A stretch of 64,000 bases of DNA from assembly GCF_000024025.1 (NCBI RefSeq), contig NC_013131.1:7626001-7690000 (forward strand). The letters are read 5' to 3'. The notes under the pieces are model-generated. The model saw only the letters and a list, made by a program, of their open reading frames with translations. It was not told the DNA's origin and ran no database searches. How positions within the stretch are numbered: the stretch's first letter is position 1; every line of letters starts with the position of its first letter. Below, piece after piece: positions 42,214 to 50,385 of the stretch. The stretch is from Catenulispora acidiphila DSM 44928 (GTDB lineage Bacteria; Actinomycetota; Actinomycetes; Streptomycetales; Catenulisporaceae). The position numbers were made by a program, and so were the translations under genes.

Positions 42214-42663
42214 TCACTGTGGCAGGAACCAGGCGAGCCCGACGAATGCGCCCCCGCTGATCAGGCCGACCACAGCCGTGACCCAATAGGATACGAGCCG
42301 TGGTCTGGTGAAGCGATGGGCGTGTGGGTCTTCGGGCAGGTAGCGCAGTTGGTACGTGCCCTTTTCGGGCTTCGGCGTATCCCAGCCGTCCAGGTTCGCC
42401 CAGAACGTGACGCGCTGGCCCTCAGCCGTGGTGAAGCTGACAAGGCCCTGTTGTCGATAGCTGACGCGGGGCACGTAGATACCGGCGTTGATTCGTTGCA
42501 GGGAGTCGATTCTTCGCGATCTGTTGGCAACGACGGTACCGACCGCGGGCAGCCCGTGACGCCGGATTGTGACGGTGCGCAGCGCTGGGAACAGCCCCTC
42601 AACGAGACCCTTCCATACTATATATATCCCTAAAATGATTATGGGTACGGATATGCCCTGCAT
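42214..42663 (-). CDS. DUF3592-like membrane protein
   Basis: 149 aa from ATG 42663 (GGAG seven bases before); a TTG at 42741 lacks a ribosome site. Two membrane helices lie at about 4-26 and 124-146. Between them is a ~90-residue exported or cytoplasmic beta domain: GLPAVGTVVANRSR, VPRVSYRQQGLVSFTTAEGQRVTF, then KGTYQLRYLPEDPHAHRF. This (V-x-Y-x-P-x-D-P-x-x-A/H) pattern is the DUF3592 hallmark. No function is known. It stands alone. Confidence 0.78.
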   Translation of the reverse strand: MQGISVPIIILGIYIVWKGLVEGLFPALRTVTIRRHGLPAVGTVVANRSRRIDSLQRINAGIYVPRVSYRQQGLVSFTTAEGQRVTFWANLDGWDTPKPEKGTYQLRYLPEDPHAHRFTRPRLVSYWVTAVVGLISGGAFVGLAWFLPQ

Positions 42664-42782
42664 GGCACGTCTCCGTCTTCTACCGAGAGCCGGGTTATTG
42701 GCGTCATTTGTGATGGAAGCAGACGGCGTGCGGACTGACAAGCCGTTTTGGCGGAATCGTGCTCAACCATCGCGGAACGCAA

Positions 42783-42816
42783 GAGGGCCAAGCCGCCCCG
42801 CGACGGCCTGGCCCTC
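42783..42816 (-). terminator. Terminator hairpin after the second beta-helix gene
   Basis: Arms GAGGGCCA / TGGCCCTC extended by GCC / GGC after one mismatch, with an ~8-base loop, about 35 bp beyond the stop on the minus strand. Confidence 0.75.
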
Positions 42817-42849
42817 CTGCCCGGCGACCCTGGGGTCGTCAGGCCTCTG

Positions 42850-44787
42850 TTACGGGTACGAGACGATGTCGCTCGGACCGGCGAACGTCGTGCTGACCGG
42901 GGCGCCGGTGCCGTTGATGACCGACTGGATGCCGCCGGAGCCGGTGAGGAACACCGTGAGGATGTCGTGGAACTGGACTCCGGGCGCCGGCGGGGACTGG
43001 AACGCCATCGAGTTCTCGATGTCCACGCCCTGGTTGAAGAAGGTGTAGCTGCCCATGCCGTAGCCCTGGAAGGTCTTCACGCGGTTGCCGACCAGGAAGG
43101 CGGGATAGCCCTTCTGCGTCGGGCTCGCCATCCACGAGGCCTGGTTCGGGACTTCGTACGGGTTCTCGTTCTGGAAGAAGATCACGGTGCCCTGCTGGCC
43201 GTTCCAGACCGTCTCGTTCTTCTGGAAGTGCTCGACGGCGAGTCCGTAGGCGGTGACGCCGTCGCCGTTGACGGTCAGGCCGGTGTCGGCCTGGTCGCCG
43301 GTCCAGGTGCCGGCGCCCGCGCCGTGGTCGGCGCGCCAGATCCAGACGTCGTCGAGGATGGAGTCGTTGCTGTTGTCGATGAAGGCGTCGTTCACGGTGC
43401 CCGCCGTCGCGCCGCCGACGCGGAAGAACACGTCGTCGACGGTGATCGGGTTCGCGGCGTGGCTGCCGGGCAGGGGCAGCGGCGCCAGGTCGAGCAGGGC
43501 CGGGGACTTGGTGGTGCCGGCGTCGAAGATCAGGCCGGACAGGGTGGTGCCGCCGGTGTCCGCGACGTCCATCGTCACGTTGCCGCTGCTCGGGATCAGA
43601 GTGGGGAAGCCGAGGCCGACGATCTGCGTGTTCGGCCACAGGACGTGGATCGTCCGCGGGACGTTGTAGACGCCCGGGGTGAACAGGAGGTCCTCGCCGA
43701 GCAGCAGCGCGGTGTTGATCTGCGAGACCGTGCTCGCCGGGTTCACCACGAAGAACTTGCTCAGCGGCAGCGAGGTCCCGGGGGTGTTGCCCGCAGCCCA
43801 CGTCGGTCCGCTCGAGTTCTTCTGGAGCGAGGGGACGAAGACGCGGTACTTACCGGAGTCGTCGAGGTAAAGGTACGGAGCTTCCTTGGTGACCGGGCAC
43901 GTGGCCAGCGTCGTGTAGGGCGCCGCGCCGCCGGGGTCGCCGGAGTTGGAGGCGAAGCTCTGCGCCGGAGCGCCGGGGTCCCCGCAGAAGACCTGATTCC
44001 ACACGCCGTTGGTCCAGCCGTCGAGGTCGGTGTCGCGGGTGATGTACTGCTGCTGCGAACCGTTGATGACCGTGCCGCCGGTGAACCGGGAGTCGGCGAT
44101 GAAGCCGCCGCTGGCGTAGTCCGGCGAGCCGTCGCAGTAGTCCATCAGGCTGACGTTGCCGTTGACGACGACCCGGCGGAGCGGGGCGGCCTGCGAGGCG
44201 GCCCAGAACTCGGTGTTCGCCTGGCAGCCGTTGCCCCCGGCGACGTTGATCGTCAGGTTCGTCACCGACCGCCAGAAGTTGTCGGTGGCGTTGCAGTTGG
44301 TCTGGCTGCCCATGCACTGGTTGTAGACGTCCAGCGAGCCGTTGATGACGGTCCGGTCCGGAGTGAGTCCGAGGCCTGACACGCTCGTGTAGTAGCCGAC
44401 CTGGAAGACCAGCGGATCGGCGAGGGACCCGTACGTCCCCGGCTTGAACAGCACCGCGTACCGCTCGGTGCCGAACTGGTTCGGCACCTGCTGGGCGGCG
44501 ATCGTGTCCAGCGTGCTCTGGATCGACGCCTGCGCCATCGACGGATCGAAGACGATCACGTTCGGGCCGAGGGCGCCGCCGGTGGGCGGAACGAGCGTCG
44601 CAGGACTCTGCTGCGCGCCGATCGCGGACGCGGCGTGGGTCGCGGACGCCGCCGCGGAAGCCGACGCGGAGGCCGTCGCGGTGAGGGCGGAGGCCGTCAC
44701 CAGGCCCAGCGCCGCCGCCGCGATCGTCAGAGCCCGCCCCGCGCGCCCGAGCGTGCGCGGTACGAGGAACCGTTCGGGTTTGATCAC
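42850..44787 (-). CDS. Secreted beta-helix protein, paralogue without binding modules
   Basis: 645 aa from GTG 44787 (AGGTGG three to four bases upstream, a tight spacing). A long signal peptide with an Ala/Ser-rich tail (to about 50) is followed directly by the beta-helix, GPNVIVFDPSMAQASIQSTL, YAVLFKPGTYGS, LRRVVVNGNVSLMDYCDGSPD and VWNGQQGTVIFFQNENPYEV. This aligns end to end with the helix of the modular enzyme at 31676-34498 but lacks CBM32, CBM56 and CHB_HEX. It is probably an extracellular polysaccharide-active enzyme, reaction unproven. An 18-bp palindrome lies 33 bp upstream. Confidence 0.83.
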   Translation of the reverse strand: MIKPERFLVPRTLGRAGRALTIAAAALGLVTASALTATASASASAAASATHAASAIGAQQSPATLVPPTGGALGPNVIVFDPSMAQASIQSTLDTIAAQQVPNQFGTERYAVLFKPGTYGSLADPLVFQVGYYTSVSGLGLTPDRTVINGSLDVYNQCMGSQTNCNATDNFWRSVTNLTINVAGGNGCQANTEFWAASQAAPLRRVVVNGNVSLMDYCDGSPDYASGGFIADSRFTGGTVINGSQQQYITRDTDLDGWTNGVWNQVFCGDPGAPAQSFASNSGDPGGAAPYTTLATCPVTKEAPYLYLDDSGKYRVFVPSLQKNSSGPTWAAGNTPGTSLPLSKFFVVNPASTVSQINTALLLGEDLLFTPGVYNVPRTIHVLWPNTQIVGLGFPTLIPSSGNVTMDVADTGGTTLSGLIFDAGTTKSPALLDLAPLPLPGSHAANPITVDDVFFRVGGATAGTVNDAFIDNSNDSILDDVWIWRADHGAGAGTWTGDQADTGLTVNGDGVTAYGLAVEHFQKNETVWNGQQGTVIFFQNENPYEVPNQASWMASPTQKGYPAFLVGNRVKTFQGYGMGSYTFFNQGVDIENSMAFQSPPAPGVQFHDILTVFLTGSGGIQSVINGTGAPVSTTFAGPSDIVSYP

Positions 44788-44819
44788 AATCCACCTAGCC
44801 TTCGTAGCGGATGCCTGTG

Positions 44820-44837
44820 CCGGAGAGCGCTCTCCGG
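44820..44837. promoter_or_regulatory. 18-bp perfect palindrome, LacI-type operator
   Basis: CCGGAGAGCGCTCTCCGG, perfectly symmetric about CG, 33 bp upstream of the beta-helix start. AGAGATGCTCTCT at 44873-44885 is a weaker second copy. The core GAGAGCGCTCTC resembles CebR/CelR-type sites, but no regulator gene lies next to it. Confidence 0.7.
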
Positions 44838-44943
44838 AGCGTGAGTGAACTCGCGTGCGACGGCCGCTGTCAAGAGATGCTCTCTGGCTGAGCAAGGGTT
44901 TGGACATGCAGCGTTTTATCGGTGTTCGCAATGCACCGAAATA

Positions 44944-45030
44944 CGCGATCGTGGGTCCTGCGGAATATCGCGATCGTCCACAAAGGCACAGACGCACAGA
45001 GACACAGAGACGCAAAGAGCGTGACAGAGC
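44944..45030. repeat. CGCGATCGT direct repeat and CACAGAGA-type tandem tract
   Basis: CGCGATCGT at 44944-44952 and 44969-44977 is followed by overlapping GCACAGA/GACACAGA/GACGCAAA units (44984-45030). The purine-rich tract is unlike its GC-rich surroundings. Confidence 0.6.
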
Positions 45031-45035
45031 GAGGG

Positions 45036-47441
45036 CTACGCCTTGGAATCTCGAATCGGTTCCGGCTCGGCCTTCGCCGCCGCTTCCGTGTCGGCGATCA
45101 GCTGCTCGATCTCGTCGGCCTTCGGGCTTCCCAGCTCCCGGTTGACGGCGACCGCTTCGCGCCAATACCCGATCGCCTCGTCGAAGCGGCCCAGATCGCG
45201 CAGCGCGTTGCCGAGGCCGAGCAGGCTGATGGCGACCTCGACGCGGTCGCCGACGGACTTCGCCAGCTGGTGCTGCTCGGCGTAGACGGCGTGTGCCGCC
45301 TCCGGTGCGTGCAGGAGGAGGTTCGCTTCGCCGATGTTGCCCATGATGAGGGCTTGGGCGCGGAGCTGGCCGAGTTCGCGGGCGTCGGTCAGGGCCAGGC
45401 GGAACATAGCCAGCGACTCGTTCAGCTCACCGAGCCGGAAGCGGGTCATGCCGATGTTCGTGCAGCAGATCATGGTGCGCCGTCGGTCGCCGAGACGATC
45501 GCTGATGAGCTGGGCCTGCTCCCAGACCGAGATGGCCTCGTGATAGCGGCCGCTCGCGTCGTGCAGCAGGCCGAGGTCTATCAGGGCCCAGACTTCCCCT
45601 GTGCCGTCATTGCTGCGGCGGCTGCGGTCCAGGGCTTCGAGGAGCGTTTCGTGGGCTTCGTCCATTCGCCTCAAGGCGATGAAGCGGCTGGACAGGCACA
45701 GCAGATGGCGCGTCATCACCGCCTCGTCCTGGCGGTCGCGGGCTGCCTGGACCGCGGCGCGGTGCGCGGCCATGCTCTCGGCGTGGGCGAAACGCAGGGT
45801 GGAGAAGTGGTCGAGGATGATCGGCAGTTGGCAGATCGCGTCGTAGGATCCCTGCGCGATGGCGGCGGAATGGATCGCGCTGAGATTGGCGTGCTCGGCG
45901 TCGAGCCACGACAGGGCACTGTCATAGGTGTCGAACCGCAATGGGTCGACGTCGGAATCGGCGACGTCGGGGAGATTGTTCGTGCGGATGGCGACGGCTG
46001 CGTTGTGAGCCGAGCGTAGGAACCACGACGTGAGCCGGTTCAGCATCAGGGCACGGTCGACGTCCGCCCCTTTCCCTTCCGCTACCGCGTCGGCGCAATA
46101 GGCACGGATCAGATCGTGCACTTCGAAGCGTCCTGATATGCGTTCCCGGGCCAGGCTCTCGAAGACCAGCTCCTCCATGGCGATTTCCACCTGCACAGGC
46201 TCGAGGCCGCATGCCGCGGCCAGTGCCGGCACGGTGTAGTCGGTGCCCGGATGCACCCCGATCGCCTGCGCCACCGCCTTCGCCGGCGCGGACAGCCCTT
46301 GGAATGACAGGTCGATGAGCGGGCGCAGCGAGCGCGCTCCGAGCTGGACGCCGTCCAGCCGTCGGCTGTGCAGGGCGTGCGCGGCCTCCGCGAGGCTCCA
46401 GGCGGGGCGGGCCCGCAGCCGGGAGGCGACCAGCGCCACAGCCAGCGGGAGCCCGCCGGTCGCCGCGATCAGCTGCTCGGCGGCTTCTTTCTCAGCGGCT
46501 ATCCGGTCGGGTCCGATCACGGAGGTGAACAGGGCCAGCGACTCGTCAGGGTCGAAGACGTCCAGATCGACCAGCCGGGCACCGTCGATCCCGGCCAGGC
46601 TGCGCCGGCTGGTGATCAGGACCAGACACGAGGGTGCGGCGGGAATCAGGTCCCGTACTTGCCGGTCGTCGGCGGCGTTGTCCAGCACGATGATCGCCTG
46701 CTTGTCCTGCAGCCGATCCCGGAACATCGCAGCCCGCTCGTCCAAGGCGGCCGGGATGTGGCGGGCCGGGACGTTCAACGCCCGCAGAAACCCCTCCAGC
46801 ACCGCGGCCGGATCCATCGGCGGCACCTCGGGATCGAAGCCGCGCAGGTTCACGTACAACTGCGCGTCGGCGAAGCGGCCGGAGCGCACCAGCTCATGCG
46901 CGGCATGCACCGCCAACTGGGTCTTGCCCACCCCTGCGGTCCCGTTGATCGCCGAGATCACGACCGTCTGCGACCCGCCGGCAGCAGGCTCCAGCATCGC
47001 CGCCAACTCCGCCTCGCGGCCGGTGAACGTCGCCAGATCCGCCGGCAACTGCCGAAAAACCCCGGTGGGACCGCCCCTGCGAGCCTCCGCCTGAACCCGG
47101 ATGCACGCCTGCCGCCACCGATCGACCCCGGCCTCGTCCAGGCCCAAAGCCCGCACTGCGGCCACCACCAGATCCAGATCGAGACGACGCCTCCCCGGCC
47201 GGAACACGGCAGCCAACGTCGAATGACTCAACTCCCGCGGCGGCCGCAGCAAAGGCCCGGCCCGCCTGGCCAGCGTCCGATACGACGGAGCACCGGCCCA
47301 CACCCGCAGCCGCCCGAACAACTCGACGAACTCATCCACATCAGCTGCCTGCGACGGATCCGGACCCGAAACCCGCGACGGCTCCACAGCCCTGCCCTCC
47401 CCAACGGCCGACGGACGGGCCGATACCTCTGCCCATGTCAC
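45036..47441 (-). CDS. STAND NTPase regulator: HTH, NB-ARC and TPR domains
   Basis: 801 aa from GTG 47441, without a clear ribosome site. Domains: XRE-like helical N-terminus (about 35-115, with LFGRLRVWAGAPSYRTLARR), NB-ARC ATPase (about 135-420) with Walker A INGTAGVGKTQLA (167-177), Walker B KQAIIVLDNAA and the sensor TSRRSLAG, a winged-helix extension (FEVHDLIRAYCADAVAEG), and TPRs (about 480-790: GEVWALIDLGLLHDASGRYH, AISLLGLGNALRDLGRFDEA). This is the AfsR/GutR-like signalling plan, but without the SARP DNA-binding domain. It is presumably a signal-gated regulator, target unknown. Confidence 0.88.
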   Translation of the reverse strand: MTWAEVSARPSAVGEGRAVEPSRVSGPDPSQAADVDEFVELFGRLRVWAGAPSYRTLARRAGPLLRPPRELSHSTLAAVFRPGRRRLDLDLVVAAVRALGLDEAGVDRWRQACIRVQAEARRGGPTGVFRQLPADLATFTGREAELAAMLEPAAGGSQTVVISAINGTAGVGKTQLAVHAAHELVRSGRFADAQLYVNLRGFDPEVPPMDPAAVLEGFLRALNVPARHIPAALDERAAMFRDRLQDKQAIIVLDNAADDRQVRDLIPAAPSCLVLITSRRSLAGIDGARLVDLDVFDPDESLALFTSVIGPDRIAAEKEAAEQLIAATGGLPLAVALVASRLRARPAWSLAEAAHALHSRRLDGVQLGARSLRPLIDLSFQGLSAPAKAVAQAIGVHPGTDYTVPALAAACGLEPVQVEIAMEELVFESLARERISGRFEVHDLIRAYCADAVAEGKGADVDRALMLNRLTSWFLRSAHNAAVAIRTNNLPDVADSDVDPLRFDTYDSALSWLDAEHANLSAIHSAAIAQGSYDAICQLPIILDHFSTLRFAHAESMAAHRAAVQAARDRQDEAVMTRHLLCLSSRFIALRRMDEAHETLLEALDRSRRSNDGTGEVWALIDLGLLHDASGRYHEAISVWEQAQLISDRLGDRRRTMICCTNIGMTRFRLGELNESLAMFRLALTDARELGQLRAQALIMGNIGEANLLLHAPEAAHAVYAEQHQLAKSVGDRVEVAISLLGLGNALRDLGRFDEAIGYWREAVAVNRELGSPKADEIEQLIADTEAAAKAEPEPIRDSKA

Positions 47442-47553
47442 GATCAGATCACGGATCTCGTTTGCTGTGACCCCTCCTCGGGGGCGAAGGAGTCAGTGAT
47501 GGTGACAGTTATCGGCACGATCAGCACGATCGGTATCACGGGGGAGGCGGGCC

Positions 47554-48807
47554 ATGTCGGCTTTTTCGAAGCGCGCGGTCATCATCACCACGACGGTTGT
47601 CGCGGTTGCCGCAGGTGGGACGGCGGTGGCGGTGAGTCGGAGCGGTTCGGGCGGGACGCACAAGGCGGGTGTCGCGGCTGACGGGTCGCCTGGTGCGCCG
47701 GTGACGACGACGGCTGCCTCGGCGTCCGATGCGGCGGCTGCCCCGGCCACCCCGCCGACCTCCGGAACTCCGACTTCCGCTGCGGGGACACCGGCGCCGA
47801 GCGACTCCGGAGCGCTGGGCGCCTTCGCCGACGACGGCACCACGCCTTTGACCGACTTCCCGAGCATGGTGAAGTTCAGCCAGGCCTTGGGGAGCGGCTC
47901 CCACATCGTCACGACCATCGATCCCAAGTACCAGCGCGCCGCCGCCGATGCCGTGTCGGCGAAGCCGTTGTCGGGGATGGTCGTCCTGCAGGCCGACACC
48001 GGCAAGATTCTGGCGATGGCCAGCAACGGTCCGGCAGACCTGGCCTATCACGCGGCGCGTGCGCCGGGGTCGACGTTCAAGGTCGTCACCGCCGAGGCGT
48101 TGCTGCGCGGCGGGATGACGCCGAACTCGGCCGCGCCGTGCCCGTCGAAGGACAAGGACTACCCGATCACCAACGACGAGACCAGCACCGTCAACCTCAA
48201 GGCGACGCTTCACTGGGGCTTCGTCTTCTCCTGCAACACGTCCTTCACCGGCCTGTTCGACAAGGCCGCCGACACCCCGGTGTCGCAGGAGTCGACGAAG
48301 TACTTCGGCCTGAACCAGCCGTGGGACCTGGGTCTGGGGGCGACGCTCTACGGGGTCGTGGACGGCGTCGCGGCCAACGTCCCGACGGCCAAGGGGCAGG
48401 ACTTCGCCGCCGAGTTGTTCGGGCAGGGCGCGATCACCATGTCGCCGCTGAACATGGCCTCGGTCGCCGCGACCGTGGACGCCGGGCAGTTCCACCAGCC
48501 GTACCTGGTCACGGGCACCAAGCCCACCGCGCACGCGCAGCCGCTGGGCAAGACCGTCGACAGCGAGCTGAAGAGCATGATGCGCGACGTCGTGACCGAG
48601 GGGACGGCGCACGACTCGTTCTCCGCCGTGACCCCGGCGGTCAGTGCGAAGACAGGTACGGCGCAGGCCACCGGCGGCGAGGACAGCTGGATGATCGCCT
48701 TCCAGGGCAACATCGCGGTGGCGTGCCTGGTCGAGGGCGGCGGATTCGGCGACAAGGCCGCCGGCCCGGAGATCGCCGCGATGCTCAACGCGGCGAACGG
48801 GCACTAG
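47554..48807 (+). CDS. Single-pass penicillin-binding transpeptidase
   Basis: 417 aa from ATG 47554, with GGGGGAGG upstream. An N-terminal membrane helix (about 7-27) and a Ser/Thr/Pro linker (to about 100) precede the transpeptidase domain: STFK (S173-K176), SCN (S226-N228) and KTGT (366-369), so the active site is complete. There is no PBP-dimer or glycosyltransferase domain, so it is shorter than FtsI/PbpA-type class B PBPs. It acts outside the membrane in D,D-cross-linking or as a beta-lactam-interacting enzyme. It is divergent from the STAND regulator (113-bp spacer). Confidence 0.9.
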   Translation: MSAFSKRAVIITTTVVAVAAGGTAVAVSRSGSGGTHKAGVAADGSPGAPVTTTAASASDAAAAPATPPTSGTPTSAAGTPAPSDSGALGAFADDGTTPLTDFPSMVKFSQALGSGSHIVTTIDPKYQRAAADAVSAKPLSGMVVLQADTGKILAMASNGPADLAYHAARAPGSTFKVVTAEALLRGGMTPNSAAPCPSKDKDYPITNDETSTVNLKATLHWGFVFSCNTSFTGLFDKAADTPVSQESTKYFGLNQPWDLGLGATLYGVVDGVAANVPTAKGQDFAAELFGQGAITMSPLNMASVAATVDAGQFHQPYLVTGTKPTAHAQPLGKTVDSELKSMMRDVVTEGTAHDSFSAVTPAVSAKTGTAQATGGEDSWMIAFQGNIAVACLVEGGGFGDKAAGPEIAAMLNAANGH

Positions 48808-48839
48808 CGGCAGCGGCTTTGCAGGCGACGCGGCCTCAA

Positions 48840-48866
48840 GGCGACTAGGGCGACTACGGCGACAAG
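48840..48866. repeat. 9-bp tandem repeat after the transpeptidase gene
   Basis: GGCGACTAG, GGCGACTAC and GGCGACAAG follow in exact nine-base register in the spacer 30 bp beyond the stop. Confidence 0.85.
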
Positions 48867-48893
48867 GCAACTGCCCGGTCCCTCCGGTACCGC

Positions 48894-49931
48894 TCAGCTT
48901 CCGGTGGCGGTCGGCGGAGCCGAAAGCGTCTGGAACGTCAGCGAGCCGATGTCGATGCATGCGTCGGCCGTCGTCGCCGACGCGCCCGACGGCGCCGACG
49001 GCGTGAAGGTGACGGCGATACACGTCGACGAACTCGGGCCCGGCGGCACCTCGTAGACGCCGCTGGAGGAGAACGACGAGCCGTCGAGGAGGCCGGAGCC
49101 GACCGTCACCGTGAAGCCGCTGGCGGACATCGAGAAGGAGACCTGGTCGGTCGGGTTCATCACCTCGTCGGCCTTCGGCGCGGTGATCTTCACCGGCTTG
49201 CCCCAGTCGGTGAAATGCAGGTCGCCAAGACTGTTCCCAGCCTTGACCCTGAGCTCGACCGGCAGCCCGGAGTGATTCAGCCAGACATCGACGTGCGCCG
49301 GCTTGCCACCGGCGAACTCGGCCGCATAGCGCACGGTCGCAACCCCGTCAGCCGTCTCCGCACCGACCCTCGCGAACTTCCCCTCGGCAAGCAGCCCAGA
49401 AACGAGCCCAGCCGGATCCCCCAACTTCACCGGAAGGTGCACCCCGAACAACTCGTGGTCATCGGAAGGTATCGCGAACCACGTCGCATTCGGCTTCGCC
49501 ACGACCTTGGCGTGCAAATTAGGCGGCGCCTTGGCGTAGAGCGTGCTCCCGTCATAGATCACCCGGTCAGGAACGTCATCACTGTCCGGCTTCACCGCCA
49601 ACGACAAGTCGGCCACCATCTTCGGCCCGAACCGGACCGGACCATCGATAACCACGGTGCTATCCCCGGCAGCGCCGCCACCCGCACCCGCACCACCCGT
49701 GACGGTGACCGTGCCATGCACATGAACCCCGTCAGCAGCCAGGACACTCTGCGCAGCGGCATGCATGACCTGATCCGCAGGCAGCGACGGATCAAGCTTC
49801 CCCGCACTCTTGCCCGACATCCCACTCGCGCACGCGGCAGTGACCGCCACAGCCGCGACCGCAACACCGAATGCCACCACCGCCGACACCGCTTTGCGCC
49901 GCGCTGTCGCGTCGCCGATCTCTGTGTTCAT
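48894..49931 (-). CDS. Lipoprotein of LppX/LprAFG type
   Basis: 345 aa from ATG 49931 (GGGGG six bases before; a start at 49964 lacks this). The lipobox VTAACAS places the lipidated Cys near residue 34. A ~200-residue beta-rich half-barrel follows (VHVHGTVTVTGGAGAG, VIYDGSTLYAKAPP, VRYAAEFAGGKPAHVDVWL, LPVELRVKAG, LHFTDWGKPVKITAP), typical of LppX_LprAFG lipid carriers. A C-terminal Ser/Pro-rich domain with two Cys (SSTCIAVTF, ADACIDIG) is extra. It is probably involved in envelope lipid transfer. It is convergent with the transpeptidase gene. Confidence 0.83.
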   Translation of the reverse strand: MNTEIGDATARRKAVSAVVAFGVAVAAVAVTAACASGMSGKSAGKLDPSLPADQVMHAAAQSVLAADGVHVHGTVTVTGGAGAGGGAAGDSTVVIDGPVRFGPKMVADLSLAVKPDSDDVPDRVIYDGSTLYAKAPPNLHAKVVAKPNATWFAIPSDDHELFGVHLPVKLGDPAGLVSGLLAEGKFARVGAETADGVATVRYAAEFAGGKPAHVDVWLNHSGLPVELRVKAGNSLGDLHFTDWGKPVKITAPKADEVMNPTDQVSFSMSASGFTVTVGSGLLDGSSFSSSGVYEVPPGPSSSTCIAVTFTPSAPSGASATTADACIDIGSLTFQTLSAPPTATGS

Positions 49932-50385
49932 GGCAGCCCCCGCTCTCCGATGATGGACGCGCATCAGGCTAGTGGACCTGTGGCTGAAGAGGTGCGATCA
50001 GCACAGACCGAGCACGGCGCTGTATCCGGCCGAACCGTGACCATTGAGGGCGAGGTCCGACTAAATCATGGGTATTCCATGGATCACAACACCCACGATT
50101 GCGCATTAGAGGAAACCACTAGCACGGGAAGTGACGAGTGGACGAGACTATCGCAAAGCGCTGGGATCGAAGTCAGGGAAACGCAGGACTCAACATTCCT
50201 TGGTTTCCACGGGAATACACGGCAATTCCCCCGGCTTGACAATGTGCGCGGCGACCTCTGCGATCCGGGTCATCCGCACAGGGCACCGGACGAAGGCGGC
50301 GCCGGTCCCGCGGCGGCCGATCGTCGTGCCGGGCCGCCGCTGGAGCTGTGCCATCAGACCGTTGCCAGTATGCGGATTCGGGACT
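49932..50385. other. Spacer of 454 bp with lower GC and possible degraded gene
   Basis: The stretch 50050-50260 is clearly less GC-rich than its surroundings. From ATG 50079 one frame reads MDHNTHDCALEETTST, then EWTRLSQSAGIEVRE and TRQFPRLDNVRGDL, faintly like a DUF397 protein (W, S-x-S, V-R-x-x-x-D, F-x-x-V-x-x-G). It has no ribosome site and runs without a natural end into the hopanoid gene. No other feature was found. Confidence 0.35.

Noticed and set aside
50079-50385. Complete DUF397 gene in the low-GC spacer
   Set aside because: No ribosome site, no natural stop near the expected end and only weak motif similarity.
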